From: Candidatus Magasanikiibacteriota bacterium
GTDB lineage: Bacteria; Patescibacteriota; Patescibacteriia; Magasanikbacterales; UBA922
DNA length: 36,133 nt
Direction of reading: 5' to 3'
Assembly (NCBI GenBank): GCA_014729395.1
Contig: WJJZ01000006.1
Coordinates: forward strand, 71,090-107,222
The position numbers and the translations under genes are program-made. Every line of letters begins with the position of its first letter. The stretch's first letter is position 1. Below are positions 1-9,565 of the stretch, in pieces. Below the pieces are notes generated by a model. That model was given only the letters and a program-made list of their open reading frames with translations. It made no database searches and had not been told where the DNA came from.

Positions 1-1808
1 AAGAGGGTCACAAGGTTATGTTACCTTCAATTATTACAGTAAGGGATTTTGCTGATAAATTGGAGATGCCTGTAACTCAAGTTATTACAGAATTAATGAA
101 AAATGGAATTTTGGCAAATCAAAATCAAAATTTAGATTATGATACAGCTGCAATCGTAGCTCAGGAACTTGGTTTTACGGCAGATAAAGAAGAAGTTGAT
201 GAAGTTCAAGAAGATGAGGAAAAAGTACAAGCTTTGGAAGAAGCCCTGGAAAAAACCGACAAGGCAAGTCGACGCGCTCCGGTTATAGTCGTTATGGGTC
301 ATGTGGATCATGGCAAAACAAAATTATTGGATACAATTAGAGAAGCTAATATTATTGACACCGAAGCCGGTGGTATAACTCAGCATATCGGTGCTTATCA
401 GACATTTTGGAAAGATCCAAAGACAAAGAAAAAAGAAGCTTTGACCTTTATTGATACACCGGGTCATGAAGCCTTTACAGTCATGAGGAGCAGGGGGGCT
501 ACAGTAGCTGATATTGCCATATTGGTTGTGGCCGCTGACGACGGTGTAAAACCGCAGACAAAAGAAGTTATTCAAATAATAAAAGCGGCAAAACTGCCTT
601 TTGTGGTAGCAATAAACAAAATAGATAAAGAAGGCGCGGATCCGCAAAAAGTGAAAACCGAATTGTCTCAGTATGATATTCTAACCGAAGAGTGGGGAGG
701 AGAAGTTCCAATGGTTGAGATATCAGCTAAAGAAAAATTAAACATTGATAAATTACTTGATGTATTGCTATTGGTCGCTGATATGAACGAGGACAAAATA
801 AAGGCTGATCCCAGCGCACCTGCATTGGGAACGGTGATTGAGTCACATGTAGACAAGGGAATGGGTCCTGTTGCTACGATATTGGTTCAGTCCGGTACCC
901 TAAGAAAAAAGGATCCCTTGGTGGTAAATGGAGAAATATATGGCAATGTAAGGGCTATGAAAAATTATCTTGGTGAAGATATAGAAGAGGCCGGACCTTC
1001 AGTTCCTGTTCAGATTATTGGTTTTAAGGTGGCTCCCGAAGTAGGTGATATTTTAGACGTAGGTCGAGCTGAGTCCGCTCAAAAAATTGATATTAAACAG
1101 AAAAAAGTAAGACAGACCGGTGCTGAAAAGCATACAATTATCAGTTCTCAGTCAGAAGACGAAGACGAAGAAGACAATGCCAAAAAAACATTAAATTTAC
1201 TTATCAAAGCAGATGTTTTGGGATCATTGGAGGCTGTAATAGATTCTCTGGAGAAAATCCATAATGATGAGGTCAGTGTAAAAATAATCGGCAAAGGACT
1301 TGGAAATATAACCGAAGATGATGTGAATAAAGCAAAAGCCGGGGATGCTTCGGTAATTGGCTTTAACGTAAATGCAACTCCGGTTGCAGAAGAATCAATG
1401 CGAGAAGAGAAAATTGAATTCTTGCGGTTTGATATAATTTATGATTTAATAAATTGGGTAAAGGATGAGTTGCAAAAGCTGTTATCAGAGGAGACTATAA
1501 TTACTGAACTTGGAAAATTAAAAGTAAAAGCAATTTTTAGAACTGATAAAAAAGCAATGACTGTCGGGGGTCTTGTTACTGAAGGAAAAATACCGGCGGA
1601 TTCATTGGCTAGAATTAAAAGAAAGGGTAGTATTGTTGGAAAGGGTCGTATTGACTCATGTCAAACCGGAAAGCAAAATATGAAAGTGGTTCCGGCCGGA
1701 AGTGAGTGCGGAGTCAGGTTTGAAGGAAAGGATAGAATTGAGGAAGGTGATGTTTTGGAAATTTATAAAAAAGAAAAAAAAGCAAGAGAGATAGTTTTCA
1801 AAAAATAA
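1..1808 (+). CDS. infB: Translation initiation factor IF-2 (probably 5' truncated by the window edge)
   Basis: GTPase motifs GHVDHGKTKLLD, DTPGHEAF and NKID; IF-2 C-terminal domains. The frame stays open upstream of the ATG at 18 (codons from position 3), so the true start may lie outside the window. Confidence 0.96.
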   Translation, partial: EGHKVMLPSIITVRDFADKLEMPVTQVITELMKNGILANQNQNLDYDTAAIVAQELGFTADKEEVDEVQEDEEKVQALEEALEKTDKASRRAPVIVVMGHVDHGKTKLLDTIREANIIDTEAGGITQHIGAYQTFWKDPKTKKKEALTFIDTPGHEAFTVMRSRGATVADIAILVVAADDGVKPQTKEVIQIIKAAKLPFVVAINKIDKEGADPQKVKTELSQYDILTEEWGGEVPMVEISAKEKLNIDKLLDVLLLVADMNEDKIKADPSAPALGTVIESHVDKGMGPVATILVQSGTLRKKDPLVVNGEIYGNVRAMKNYLGEDIEEAGPSVPVQIIGFKVAPEVGDILDVGRAESAQKIDIKQKKVRQTGAEKHTIISSQSEDEDEEDNAKKTLNLLIKADVLGSLEAVIDSLEKIHNDEVSVKIIGKGLGNITEDDVNKAKAGDASVIGFNVNATPVAEESMREEKIEFLRFDIIYDLINWVKDELQKLLSEETIITELGKLKVKAIFRTDKKAMTVGGLVTEGKIPADSLARIKRKGSIVGKGRIDSCQTGKQNMKVVPAGSECGVRFEGKDRIEEGDVLEIYKKEKKAREIVFKK

Positions 1809-1874
1809 TAAGTGAAAATTGGTAACATTGTATTTTTTGCCTAATTTCATTTATTATTTTTAAATTACAATTAT

Positions 1875-2198
1875 ATGTCAGAGTTAATCCTAACTGATGA
1901 TAATTTCGAGCAGGAAGTTGTCAAATCAGAGTTACCGGTATTTGTAGATTTTTGGGCTCCATGGTGCGGTCCGTGTCAGATGATGGGTCCTATTGTAGAA
2001 GAGTTGGCCGGTGAATTTGATAATGGAAAAGTAAAGATTGCCAAATTGAATGTGGATGAAAATCAGGCTACCGCCGGTAAATTTCAGGTAATGAGTATTC
2101 CAACATTTCATATTTTTAAAAACGGTGAGGTGGTAGATACTCTAGTCGGCGGTGTTTCCAAAGAAAAACTTAAAGAAATGATTGAAAAACATATCTAA
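1875..2198 (+). CDS. trxA: Thioredoxin
   Basis: FWAPWCGPCQMMGP active site, SIPTFHIFKNG motif, 107 aa. Confidence 0.97.
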   Translation: MSELILTDDNFEQEVVKSELPVFVDFWAPWCGPCQMMGPIVEELAGEFDNGKVKIAKLNVDENQATAGKFQVMSIPTFHIFKNGEVVDTLVGGVSKEKLKEMIEKHI

Positions 2199-2208
2199 TT
2201 ATCATAAT

Positions 2209-2236
2209 AAAAAATCCCTTACAATGGGATTTTTTT
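2209..2236 (+). terminator. Intrinsic terminator after trxA
   Basis: AAAATCCC-TTACAAT-GGGATTTT followed by T run. Confidence 0.85.
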
Positions 2237-2293
2237 GTTGGATTTTTTATATGCGGAATGATATAATTACCAGGTAAATATTAATTTAAATAT

Positions 2294-3241
2294 ATGAGTA
2301 AGAAGGTAAAAATAACCCTGGGTGTGGTCGGAGTTCTGCTTTTCTTTATTATTCTGGTTAGTCTCGTTCGTTATTTTGATAACCCAGCCTTAGAATCCGA
2401 GGAGATGCTTGGTTATAATATGCTACCATCCGTTTCGGATATGGATGATATTGCCTTAACTTCCAGAGTTTCAGGTGAGGCGGCTCAGTTTGAAGAAAAG
2501 TCTATGGCTGTTGACTATGCACCAACGTCGGCCGTTGATGGAGAATCAACTGCGGCTATGGATAGGCTGATTATCAAAACCGGGTTATTTTCACTTTTGG
2601 TGGATGATGTAAATTTAGCTGTTGATCAGATAAAACAATATGCAACAGAAAAAGGTGGTTTTTTGGTATCCAGTAATGTTTATAAATCAGGTTTGGCGCC
2701 ATATGCAACCGTGGTTATAAGAATTCCGGCAACTGAATTTGATAAAGGCGTAGAAAAGTTACAGGGTATGGGTGAAGTTACCAGCCAAAGAATTGACGGC
2801 CAAGATGTGACAGAGGAATATGTTGATTTGGAAGCACAGTTAAGAAATTTTAGAGCTACAGAAGAACAATATCTAAACATAATGAAACAAGCCTACGAAA
2901 TAGAGGATATTCTGGCAGTACAAACTAAATTATCCGATGTTCGAAATCAAATCGAACGTATTGAAGGTAGAATGAAATATTTGAAACAAAGTGCAGACCT
3001 TTCTACCATTACTGTAAATTTATCAACTGACCCGGAGGTTTTACCGGCAGTTGATGATGAGGATAAGTGGAAGCCGTGGGCCGAAGTTAAAGAGGCTTTA
3101 CGTTCTCTAGTCAATTTGGGCAAAGCCTTAAGTTATGTGGTCATTTGGTTTGTAATTTATATACCGCTGTGGATAGGTCTTGTACTGGCAGGTTGGTTAG
3201 TTTATAGATTGTTTAAGAGGATATTCGGAAAAAAAGTTTAG
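2294..3241 (+). CDS. DUF4349-like membrane-anchored protein
   Basis: N-terminal TM; motif RLIIKTGLFSLLVDDV...YVDLEAQLRN...ILAVQTKLSDVRNQIERIEGRMKYL; C-terminal TM. Confidence 0.8.
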   Translation: MSKKVKITLGVVGVLLFFIILVSLVRYFDNPALESEEMLGYNMLPSVSDMDDIALTSRVSGEAAQFEEKSMAVDYAPTSAVDGESTAAMDRLIIKTGLFSLLVDDVNLAVDQIKQYATEKGGFLVSSNVYKSGLAPYATVVIRIPATEFDKGVEKLQGMGEVTSQRIDGQDVTEEYVDLEAQLRNFRATEEQYLNIMKQAYEIEDILAVQTKLSDVRNQIERIEGRMKYLKQSADLSTITVNLSTDPEVLPAVDDEDKWKPWAEVKEALRSLVNLGKALSYVVIWFVIYIPLWIGLVLAGWLVYRLFKRIFGKKV

Positions 3242-3259
3242 AAAATCATTCAATAAAAA

Positions 3260-3300
3260 AAGCGTTTGTTTTTTACAGGCGCTTTTAGTTTGTTATTTTT
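3260..3300 (+). terminator. Putative intrinsic terminator
   Basis: AAGCGTTTGT-TTTTT-ACAGGCGCTT stem with T-rich 3' side. Confidence 0.65.
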
Positions 3301-3361
3301 AATATTTACTTGACTTTAAAGTGACCGGTAGTAAAATAGTATAACTTTTAAATAAAAAATT

Positions 3362-4588
3362 ATGGAAAACCCATTCGAAAACGCTATGCAGCAATTATCC
3401 AAAGCTGCGAGTATAATGAACTTGGATAAAAATATTCATGAAATTTTAAAACAACCCGATAGAGTTTTAACTGTTTCTATCCCTGTAAAAATGGATAATG
3501 GAGAGGTAAAAGTGTTTACAGGCTTTCGATCACAGTATAATGATTCCCTCGGTCCTTATAAAGGTGGTATTAGGTATCATTGGAATGTAACTCCGGATGA
3601 AGTAAAAGCTTTATCGTTTTGGATGATGATAAAATGCGCCACAGTAAATATTCCCATGGGAGGAGGAAAGGGTGGAATAATTGTTAATCCGAAAGAATTG
3701 TCAGAATCTGAGTTAGAAAAGTTATCAAGAGGTTTTATCCGAAAAATTTGGAGAAATATTGGATCAGATAAAGATGTCCCGGCTCCGGATGTTTACACCA
3801 CTCCGCAAATTATGGCTTGGATGAGGGATGAGTATGAAAAATTGCTTGGTAAGTCTGACCCGGGCGTAATTACGGGTAAGCCAATTGAGCAGGGTGGTTC
3901 GGAAGGGAGAAGCTTCTCTACTGCCCAAGGTGGGGTTTATTGTGTACAAGAGTTAGCCAAAAAAATGAATTGGGATCCGTCCCAGACAGCGGTTTCAGTT
4001 CAGGGTTATGGTAACGCCGGCAGTTTTATGGCCAAGATTTTACATGAATTGGGTTTCAAAATTGTGGCAGCCAGTGACTCCAAGGGTGGTGTCTATAAAG
4101 AAGATGGTTTTAATCCTGAAGAATTATTCAAACACAAGCAAGAAAGCGGTAGCGTGCTTGGCTTCAAAGACACAAAAGAAATTACTAACGAAGAAATTTT
4201 AGAACTTGATACAGATATTTTGGTACCGGCGGCATTAGAGAATGTTATAACAGATAAAAATGCCAATAATATTAAAGCTAAGGCAGTGGTAGAGCTGGCC
4301 AATGGACCGACAACACCTAAAGCAGATGAAATTTTGAAAGAAAAAGGGGTAACAGTTGTGCCGGATGTATTGGCCAATGCCGGGGGTGTTACTGTCAGTT
4401 ATTTTGAATGGGATCAAAATGTGAAAAGTGAACATTGGAGCGAAGAAGAAGTTTTGGAAAAATTGGAGCGTATTATGGTGGACGCTTTTGATCAAGTTTG
4501 GGAGACAAAAGAAAAGTATGGTGTGGATATGAGGACAGCCGCTTTTGTAAAAGCGATTGAGAGGGTGGGTGAGAAGATTAGTTTTTAG
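3362..4588 (+). CDS. gdhA: Glu/Leu/Phe/Val dehydrogenase (glutamate dehydrogenase)
   Basis: GPYKGGIRYH, MGGGKGGI, PAPDVYT, VQGYGNAGS, ANGPTTPKAD motifs. Confidence 0.95.
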   Translation: MENPFENAMQQLSKAASIMNLDKNIHEILKQPDRVLTVSIPVKMDNGEVKVFTGFRSQYNDSLGPYKGGIRYHWNVTPDEVKALSFWMMIKCATVNIPMGGGKGGIIVNPKELSESELEKLSRGFIRKIWRNIGSDKDVPAPDVYTTPQIMAWMRDEYEKLLGKSDPGVITGKPIEQGGSEGRSFSTAQGGVYCVQELAKKMNWDPSQTAVSVQGYGNAGSFMAKILHELGFKIVAASDSKGGVYKEDGFNPEELFKHKQESGSVLGFKDTKEITNEEILELDTDILVPAALENVITDKNANNIKAKAVVELANGPTTPKADEILKEKGVTVVPDVLANAGGVTVSYFEWDQNVKSEHWSEEEVLEKLERIMVDAFDQVWETKEKYGVDMRTAAFVKAIERVGEKISF

Positions 4589-4667
4589 TTTAGAAAAAAT
4601 TTATATGGAATTTAGGTTTTTTTGATTTTTTTCTTATTGTGCTTGTAGTATTATTGTAATTGATTTC

Positions 4668-4773
4668 AACCCCACCCCAACCCTCCCCTTAAAAAGGGGA
4701 GGGAGTTTGTTAGGGTGGGTTTTTGTAGTAAGTCCCTCCTTCCTTTATAAGGGAAGGAGGATAGGAGGTAAGG
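4668..4773. repeat. GC-rich palindromic repeat (CCCTCCCCTTAAAAAGGGGAGGG plus TCCCTCCTTCC...GGAAGGAGGA)
   Basis: Two consecutive hairpins; related to the in-frame element at 14913-14952. Confidence 0.85.
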
Positions 4774-5175
4774 TTGATAAAATTTATATCCATGATAACA
4801 CCTTTCAAACAATATAAAGCCATAATTCAGCAAAGAGCCAGGAAGCTTAGAAATAATCCCACTATAGCCGAAACATATTTATGGAAATTTTTGAGAAAGC
4901 AACAATTAAAAGAGGTGAGATTTTTGCGTCAGAAACCAATTATTTTTAACCCTAATGGTCGCGTTTATTTTTTCATTGCTGACTTTAATTGTCATAAATA
5001 CAAACTTATTATAGAAGTGGATGGCTGTGTCCATAATGAGGATACACAAAAGAAGCATGATGAAGTACGTACTGGGGTACTGCAAACCATGGGTTTTATT
5101 GTCTTAAGATTTAAAAATGAGGAGGTTCTGGACGACATTGAAACTGTCATTAAAAAGATAAAATATTATTTATAA
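4774..5175 (+). CDS. DUF559 domain protein (Vsr/restriction endonuclease-like fold)
   Basis: ARKLRNNPTIAETYLWKFLRKQQL..FLRQKPI..YFFIADFNCHKYKLIIEVDG..H..DEVRTGVLQTMGFIVLRFKNEEVL. Start is TTG 4774 or ATG 4792. Confidence 0.88.
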   Translation: MIKFISMITPFKQYKAIIQQRARKLRNNPTIAETYLWKFLRKQQLKEVRFLRQKPIIFNPNGRVYFFIADFNCHKYKLIIEVDGCVHNEDTQKKHDEVRTGVLQTMGFIVLRFKNEEVLDDIETVIKKIKYYL

Positions 5176-5243
5176 AATCTAATTTATCCTTGCTATTTGC
5201 CTCGTTTTTAGATATTATAAAAACATTCGTCAAACTATAGTTT

Positions 5244-8069
5244 ATGCAAGAATATAACCCAAAAGAAATTGAGTCTAAGTGGCAAAAGTACTGGGAGGAA
5301 AAGAAGACGTACAAAACGCCGGAAAATGCTACTCATGACAATAAGATGTATATATTGCCGCAACTTCCATACCCATCAGGATCAGGTTTGCATGTTGGTC
5401 ATGCCGAAGTTTATACCGCTTGTGATATATATGCCCGTTACCAGAGGATGCTTGGCAAAAAAGTCCTACAAGTGATTGGTTGGGATTCTTTTGGTTTGCC
5501 GGCGGAAAATTATGCCATTAAGACCAATATTCATCCGCAAGAAAGTACTGAAAAAGCAATTGACACTTTTAGAGAGCAAATCAAGTCTCTTGGTATTTCT
5601 GTAGACTGGGAAAGAGAAGTCGGATCACACAATCCGGATTATTATAAATGGACCCAGTGGTTTTTCTTGTTGTTTTATAAACGAGGTCTGGCTTATAGAA
5701 AAAAACAATCAGTCAACTGGTGTGATAGCTGTAAAACCGTTTTGGCAAATGAGCAAGTAGAGGATGGAAAATGCGAGAGATGTTCTACAGTAGTAGAGCA
5801 GCGTGATATGGAACAATGGTACTTAAAAATCACCGAATACGCCGATAGATTACTAAAAGATTTGGATAAAGTTGACTGGCCCGAGGAAACAGTTAAGCGT
5901 CAGAAAGATTGGATAGGGCGAAGCGAAGGCGCGATGGTGGAATTCAAAATTCAAAATTCAAAATTCAAAATTTCAGTATTCACCACCAGACCCGATACTT
6001 TATTTGGGGCAACTTATATGGTTTTGGCTCCGGAGCATGAGCTTGTCCAGGATTTTAAAAACAAAATAGAAAATTGGGAAGAAGTGGAAGAATATATTAG
6101 TCAAACTAAATTAAAAACCGATCTTGATCGCCAAACTGAAAAGGAAAAAACCGGTGTGGAATTAAAAGGCATAAAAGCGATTAATCCGGTAAACAATGAA
6201 GAAATTCCTGTTTGGATTGCCGATTATGTATTATCAAGCTATGGTACCGGAGCGATTATGGCAGTCCCAGCGCATGATGAAAGGGATTGGGAGTTTGCAA
6301 AGAAATATGGTTTACCAATAAAACAGGTAGTGGCAAGACAAATTGGCGATAGAAAAGAGGAGGGTTATTGTAGGCCGGGTGCTTATGGAATTATCCAAAA
6401 GGATAATAAGGTTTTTGTCTTGTTTGATAAAGAACATGGTTATTACAGATTGCCGGGTGGTGGTTTTGATAAAGAAGATAAAACTCCAGAAGAAGCCTTA
6501 AAAAGAGAATTGGCAGAAGAAACAGGCTTTGTAAATTATGAAATTGGTGAACATTTTACTAAACTTGAAGCTTGTTCATATACCGGCGATGGGGAGGCTT
6601 ATCAACATCGAATGCTTCATGCCTACTATGTTAAGTTAATTGATGAAACAAGAAATAAAGATTTGCTTGAAGAACATAAAGATTGGGATTATCACTGGAT
6701 GACATATGACGAGGCCGTCGATGCTTTTGATAGTAATCCTCAGGAGATTGGTGAGATAGATTTGATTGCCCTAGCAATGGATAAACAAACCCCGTGTTTT
6801 ACGGGAGAGGGAGTAAGTGTTAATTCAGATTTTTTAGATGAACTTATTACTAACGACGCCAAAGAAAAAATGATTGCCTGGCTGGAAGAAAATAAATTGG
6901 GCGAGCGGAAAGTGCAATATAAATTACGCGACTGGTCTGTTTCCCGCCAGAGATTTTGGGGTGCGCCGATTCCCATGCTTTATGATGAGAAGGGCGAGCT
7001 TCATCCTGTGCCTGAAAATGATTTACCGGTACTGCTGCCAAATGACGTGGATTTCAAGCCCACCGGAGAGTCTCCGCTGAACTATTCCAAGGATTTTAAT
7101 GCCGGGGTAGAAGAAAAATATGGTAGAGGCTGGAAAAGAGAGCCTGATACTTTGGATACTTTTATGTGCTCCAGTTGGTATTATTATAGATATTTGGATC
7201 CACATAATGACAAAGAATTTGCTTCACCGGAAAGTCTAAAAACTTGGATGCCGGTAGACTTTTATTTAGGAGGTCCGGAACATGTAAATGGTCATTTATT
7301 ATATTCCAGATTTTTTACCAAAGTATTATTTGATGAGGGCTTAGTTGGTTTTGATGAGCCTTTTTTGAAGCATCGTCACCAGGGATTAATTCTTGGTGAA
7401 GATAATAGAAAGATGAGCAAGCGCTGGGGTAATGTGATCAATCCAACTGATATCGTCAACGAATTTGGAGCTGACACAGCCAGGATGTACGAGATGTTTA
7501 TGGGTCCATTGGAAGATGACAAACCATGGGACATGAATGGTGTAAAGGGGATACGAAGATTTTTGGAAAAAATTTGGAAACTGCAGGATAAAGTTCAAGC
7601 TGATGCCGAGTCGGACTCAAAATTGTTACACAAAACTATAAAAAAAGTAACTGAAGATATAGAAAAAATGCATTTTAATACCGCTATTTCCGCTATGATG
7701 GAGCTGGTGAACGAATGGCAAAAAGCCGATAAAATATCAAAAGAAGATTTTGCGATTTTTGTAAAGTTATTATCCCCATTTGCGCCACACATGGCCGAGG
7801 AATTGTGGTCTGAATTAGGTAGTGGCAGTACAATCACATTTGAAACATGGCCGGAGTATGATGAAAGTTTGATTCAAGATGATATGATTACTCTGGTTGT
7901 CCAGATTAATGGTAAAGTAAGGGCAAATCTTGAAGTGTCGGCTGATATTTCAGAGAGCGAAGCTAAAGACAAAGCTTTGGAGGAAGATAACGTAAAAAAA
8001 TGGCTTGAAGGCAAACAACCTAAAAAAGTAATTTATGTTAAGGGTAAATTGGTAAGCATTGTTGTCTAA
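5244..8069 (+). CDS. leuS: Leucyl-tRNA synthetase with NUDIX-like insertion in the CP1/editing region
   Basis: PYPSGSGLHVGHAEVY (HIGH), CDSCKTVLANEQVEDGKCERC, TTRPDTLFGATYMVLAPEH, AVPAHDERDWEFA, YRLRDW-like VQYKLRDWSVSRQRFWGAP, NRKMSKRWGN (KMSKS). NUDIX-like PGGGFDKEDKTPEEALKRELAEETGF at about residues 363-514. Confidence 0.97.
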   Translation: MQEYNPKEIESKWQKYWEEKKTYKTPENATHDNKMYILPQLPYPSGSGLHVGHAEVYTACDIYARYQRMLGKKVLQVIGWDSFGLPAENYAIKTNIHPQESTEKAIDTFREQIKSLGISVDWEREVGSHNPDYYKWTQWFFLLFYKRGLAYRKKQSVNWCDSCKTVLANEQVEDGKCERCSTVVEQRDMEQWYLKITEYADRLLKDLDKVDWPEETVKRQKDWIGRSEGAMVEFKIQNSKFKISVFTTRPDTLFGATYMVLAPEHELVQDFKNKIENWEEVEEYISQTKLKTDLDRQTEKEKTGVELKGIKAINPVNNEEIPVWIADYVLSSYGTGAIMAVPAHDERDWEFAKKYGLPIKQVVARQIGDRKEEGYCRPGAYGIIQKDNKVFVLFDKEHGYYRLPGGGFDKEDKTPEEALKRELAEETGFVNYEIGEHFTKLEACSYTGDGEAYQHRMLHAYYVKLIDETRNKDLLEEHKDWDYHWMTYDEAVDAFDSNPQEIGEIDLIALAMDKQTPCFTGEGVSVNSDFLDELITNDAKEKMIAWLEENKLGERKVQYKLRDWSVSRQRFWGAPIPMLYDEKGELHPVPENDLPVLLPNDVDFKPTGESPLNYSKDFNAGVEEKYGRGWKREPDTLDTFMCSSWYYYRYLDPHNDKEFASPESLKTWMPVDFYLGGPEHVNGHLLYSRFFTKVLFDEGLVGFDEPFLKHRHQGLILGEDNRKMSKRWGNVINPTDIVNEFGADTARMYEMFMGPLEDDKPWDMNGVKGIRRFLEKIWKLQDKVQADAESDSKLLHKTIKKVTEDIEKMHFNTAISAMMELVNEWQKADKISKEDFAIFVKLLSPFAPHMAEELWSELGSGSTITFETWPEYDESLIQDDMITLVVQINGKVRANLEVSADISESEAKDKALEEDNVKKWLEGKQPKKVIYVKGKLVSIVV
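5942..5972 (+). repeat. In-frame tandem repeat (ATTCAAA)x4 in leuS
   Basis: attcaaaattcaaaattcaaaattcaaaatt encodes FKIQNSKFKI before TTRPDTLFG. Confidence 0.85.
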
Positions 8070-8074
8070 AATTC

Positions 8075-9565
8075 ATGCTGGAAAAAATAATACAATCAAA
8101 GAGTAAGCGGTTTTTCCTCTACACGTTATCTTTCCTAATAGGAATATCAGTAATATCAATAATCGACCTCCGGGTCGATTTTTTAATTTTATATTTATTT
8201 TATTTTTTCATCATCACGTTTTTGGTATTATTTTGGCAGAATAAAAAAATAATGTTTTGCCTGCTTTGCTTATTGTTTTTATTACTTGGAATTTCCAGAT
8301 ATTTAATTTCTTTTCCGCCTGATTCCTTCAAACAAATTTCTCATTACAATGGCGAGAAAAAAGAAATAATCGGTTTTATCGCAGCTGAACCGGATGTAAG
8401 GATGGATGGTGTCCGCTATATTTTAAAAGTCCAAGAATTTGAAAAGGGTGGCCGAGTTAGAGGAAAAGTTTATTTTAAATATAATTTGTACCCAAGATTT
8501 AATTATGGTGATAAGTTGAAAATTAAGTGCAGTTTGCGTACACCTGAACCGATTGAAACAGATGAGGGGAGAGATTTTCGTTATGATATGTATCTGGCGC
8601 GTTACCGGGTATTTAGTTTATGCAGGGAACCGGTAATTGAAAAAATAGGGGAGGAAGAGGGTAATATGATTTTACGAGGAATATTTTCTTTGAAGCGAGT
8701 TGTGGCCGAAAGAATAAATAAGCTTTGGCATGAGCCGCATGCCAGTTTTATGGCAGGACTACTTTATGGTTATCGTGGTGGTTTGGGATCTTTGAATGAA
8801 CTGTTTAGTCGAACCGGGGTTACTCATATTGTGGCCATTTCCGGCTATAATATTACTATCATTGCTACAATATTCATTACAATTTGTCTAAATTTATATA
8901 TTCCCCGTAAGAAAGCATTTTGGGTAATATCAGTCGGTATAATTTTGTTTGTCTTATTTGCAGGTGCCAGTGCTTCGGTGGTAAGAGCCGGGATAATGGG
9001 TATTATAGTTTTGTTAGCCAAGCAAGTTGGAAGAATGAGTGGAGTGGGAAATGTAATGATTCTAACTTGTGTGCTTATGTGTTTTCAAAATCCATTTGTT
9101 TTAATATGGGATGCCGGTTTTCAGTTGTCATTTATTTCCACTTTGGGTTTGGTCTATCTTACGCCAAGCATAGAAAAGTATTTTATTCGGGTGCCGGAGT
9201 TTTTGAGTTTACGCGAGTCACTTGTTTCCACCTTGTCTGCCATTACGGCCACTTTGCCGCTGATATTGTTTCAATTTGGTCGTCTGTCAGTAGTCGCGCC
9301 AATTGTAAATATTTTGATTTTATGGATTTTACCGATTTTGATGGCTTTGGGATTTTTTGCGGTCATGGCCACTTTTGTTTTTAATCCACTGGCACAGATT
9401 TTGGCTTGGCTAAGCTGGCTGGGGCTCAGTTATATTATTGTGGTGGTAAAGTGGTTTGCCGAGTTAGAATTTGCAGCCGTGGATTTACAAGTACCGTGGT
9501 GGGGGATGGTGGTAATGTATATTTTCTTGGGAGTAATAATTTTTCAAACTAATAAAAAATTATGA
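8075..9565 (+). CDS. comEC: ComEC/Rec2 family competence protein, membrane (Competence) domain only
   Basis: Multi-TM; MAGLLYGYRGGL...FSRTGVTHIVAISGYNITII; ASASVVRAGIMG; QLSFISTLGLVYL. No MBL domain on this ORF. Confidence 0.92.
   Translation: MLEKIIQSKSKRFFLYTLSFLIGISVISIIDLRVDFLILYLFYFFIITFLVLFWQNKKIMFCLLCLLFLLLGISRYLISFPPDSFKQISHYNGEKKEIIGFIAAEPDVRMDGVRYILKVQEFEKGGRVRGKVYFKYNLYPRFNYGDKLKIKCSLRTPEPIETDEGRDFRYDMYLARYRVFSLCREPVIEKIGEEEGNMILRGIFSLKRVVAERINKLWHEPHASFMAGLLYGYRGGLGSLNELFSRTGVTHIVAISGYNITIIATIFITICLNLYIPRKKAFWVISVGIILFVLFAGASASVVRAGIMGIIVLLAKQVGRMSGVGNVMILTCVLMCFQNPFVLIWDAGFQLSFISTLGLVYLTPSIEKYFIRVPEFLSLRESLVSTLSAITATLPLILFQFGRLSVVAPIVNILILWILPILMALGFFAVMATFVFNPLAQILAWLSWLGLSYIIVVVKWFAELEFAAVDLQVPWWGMVVMYIFLGVIIFQTNKKL
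8161..8190 (+). terminator. Terminator-like hairpin inside the 5' end of comEC
   Basis: AATCGACC-TCCG-GGTCGATT-TTTTAATTTT; 8-bp perfect stem, UNCG-type loop, U-rich tail. Confidence 0.7.

Noticed and set aside
324-647. Antisense ORF inside infB (107 aa)
   Set aside because: Lies wholly within a clearly coding IF-2 gene on the other strand; composition looks like a reverse complement of coding sequence.
8920-9384. 154-aa plus-strand ORF overlapping comEC in another frame
   Set aside because: comEC frame has clear homology across the region; the alternative frame has no recognisable motif.
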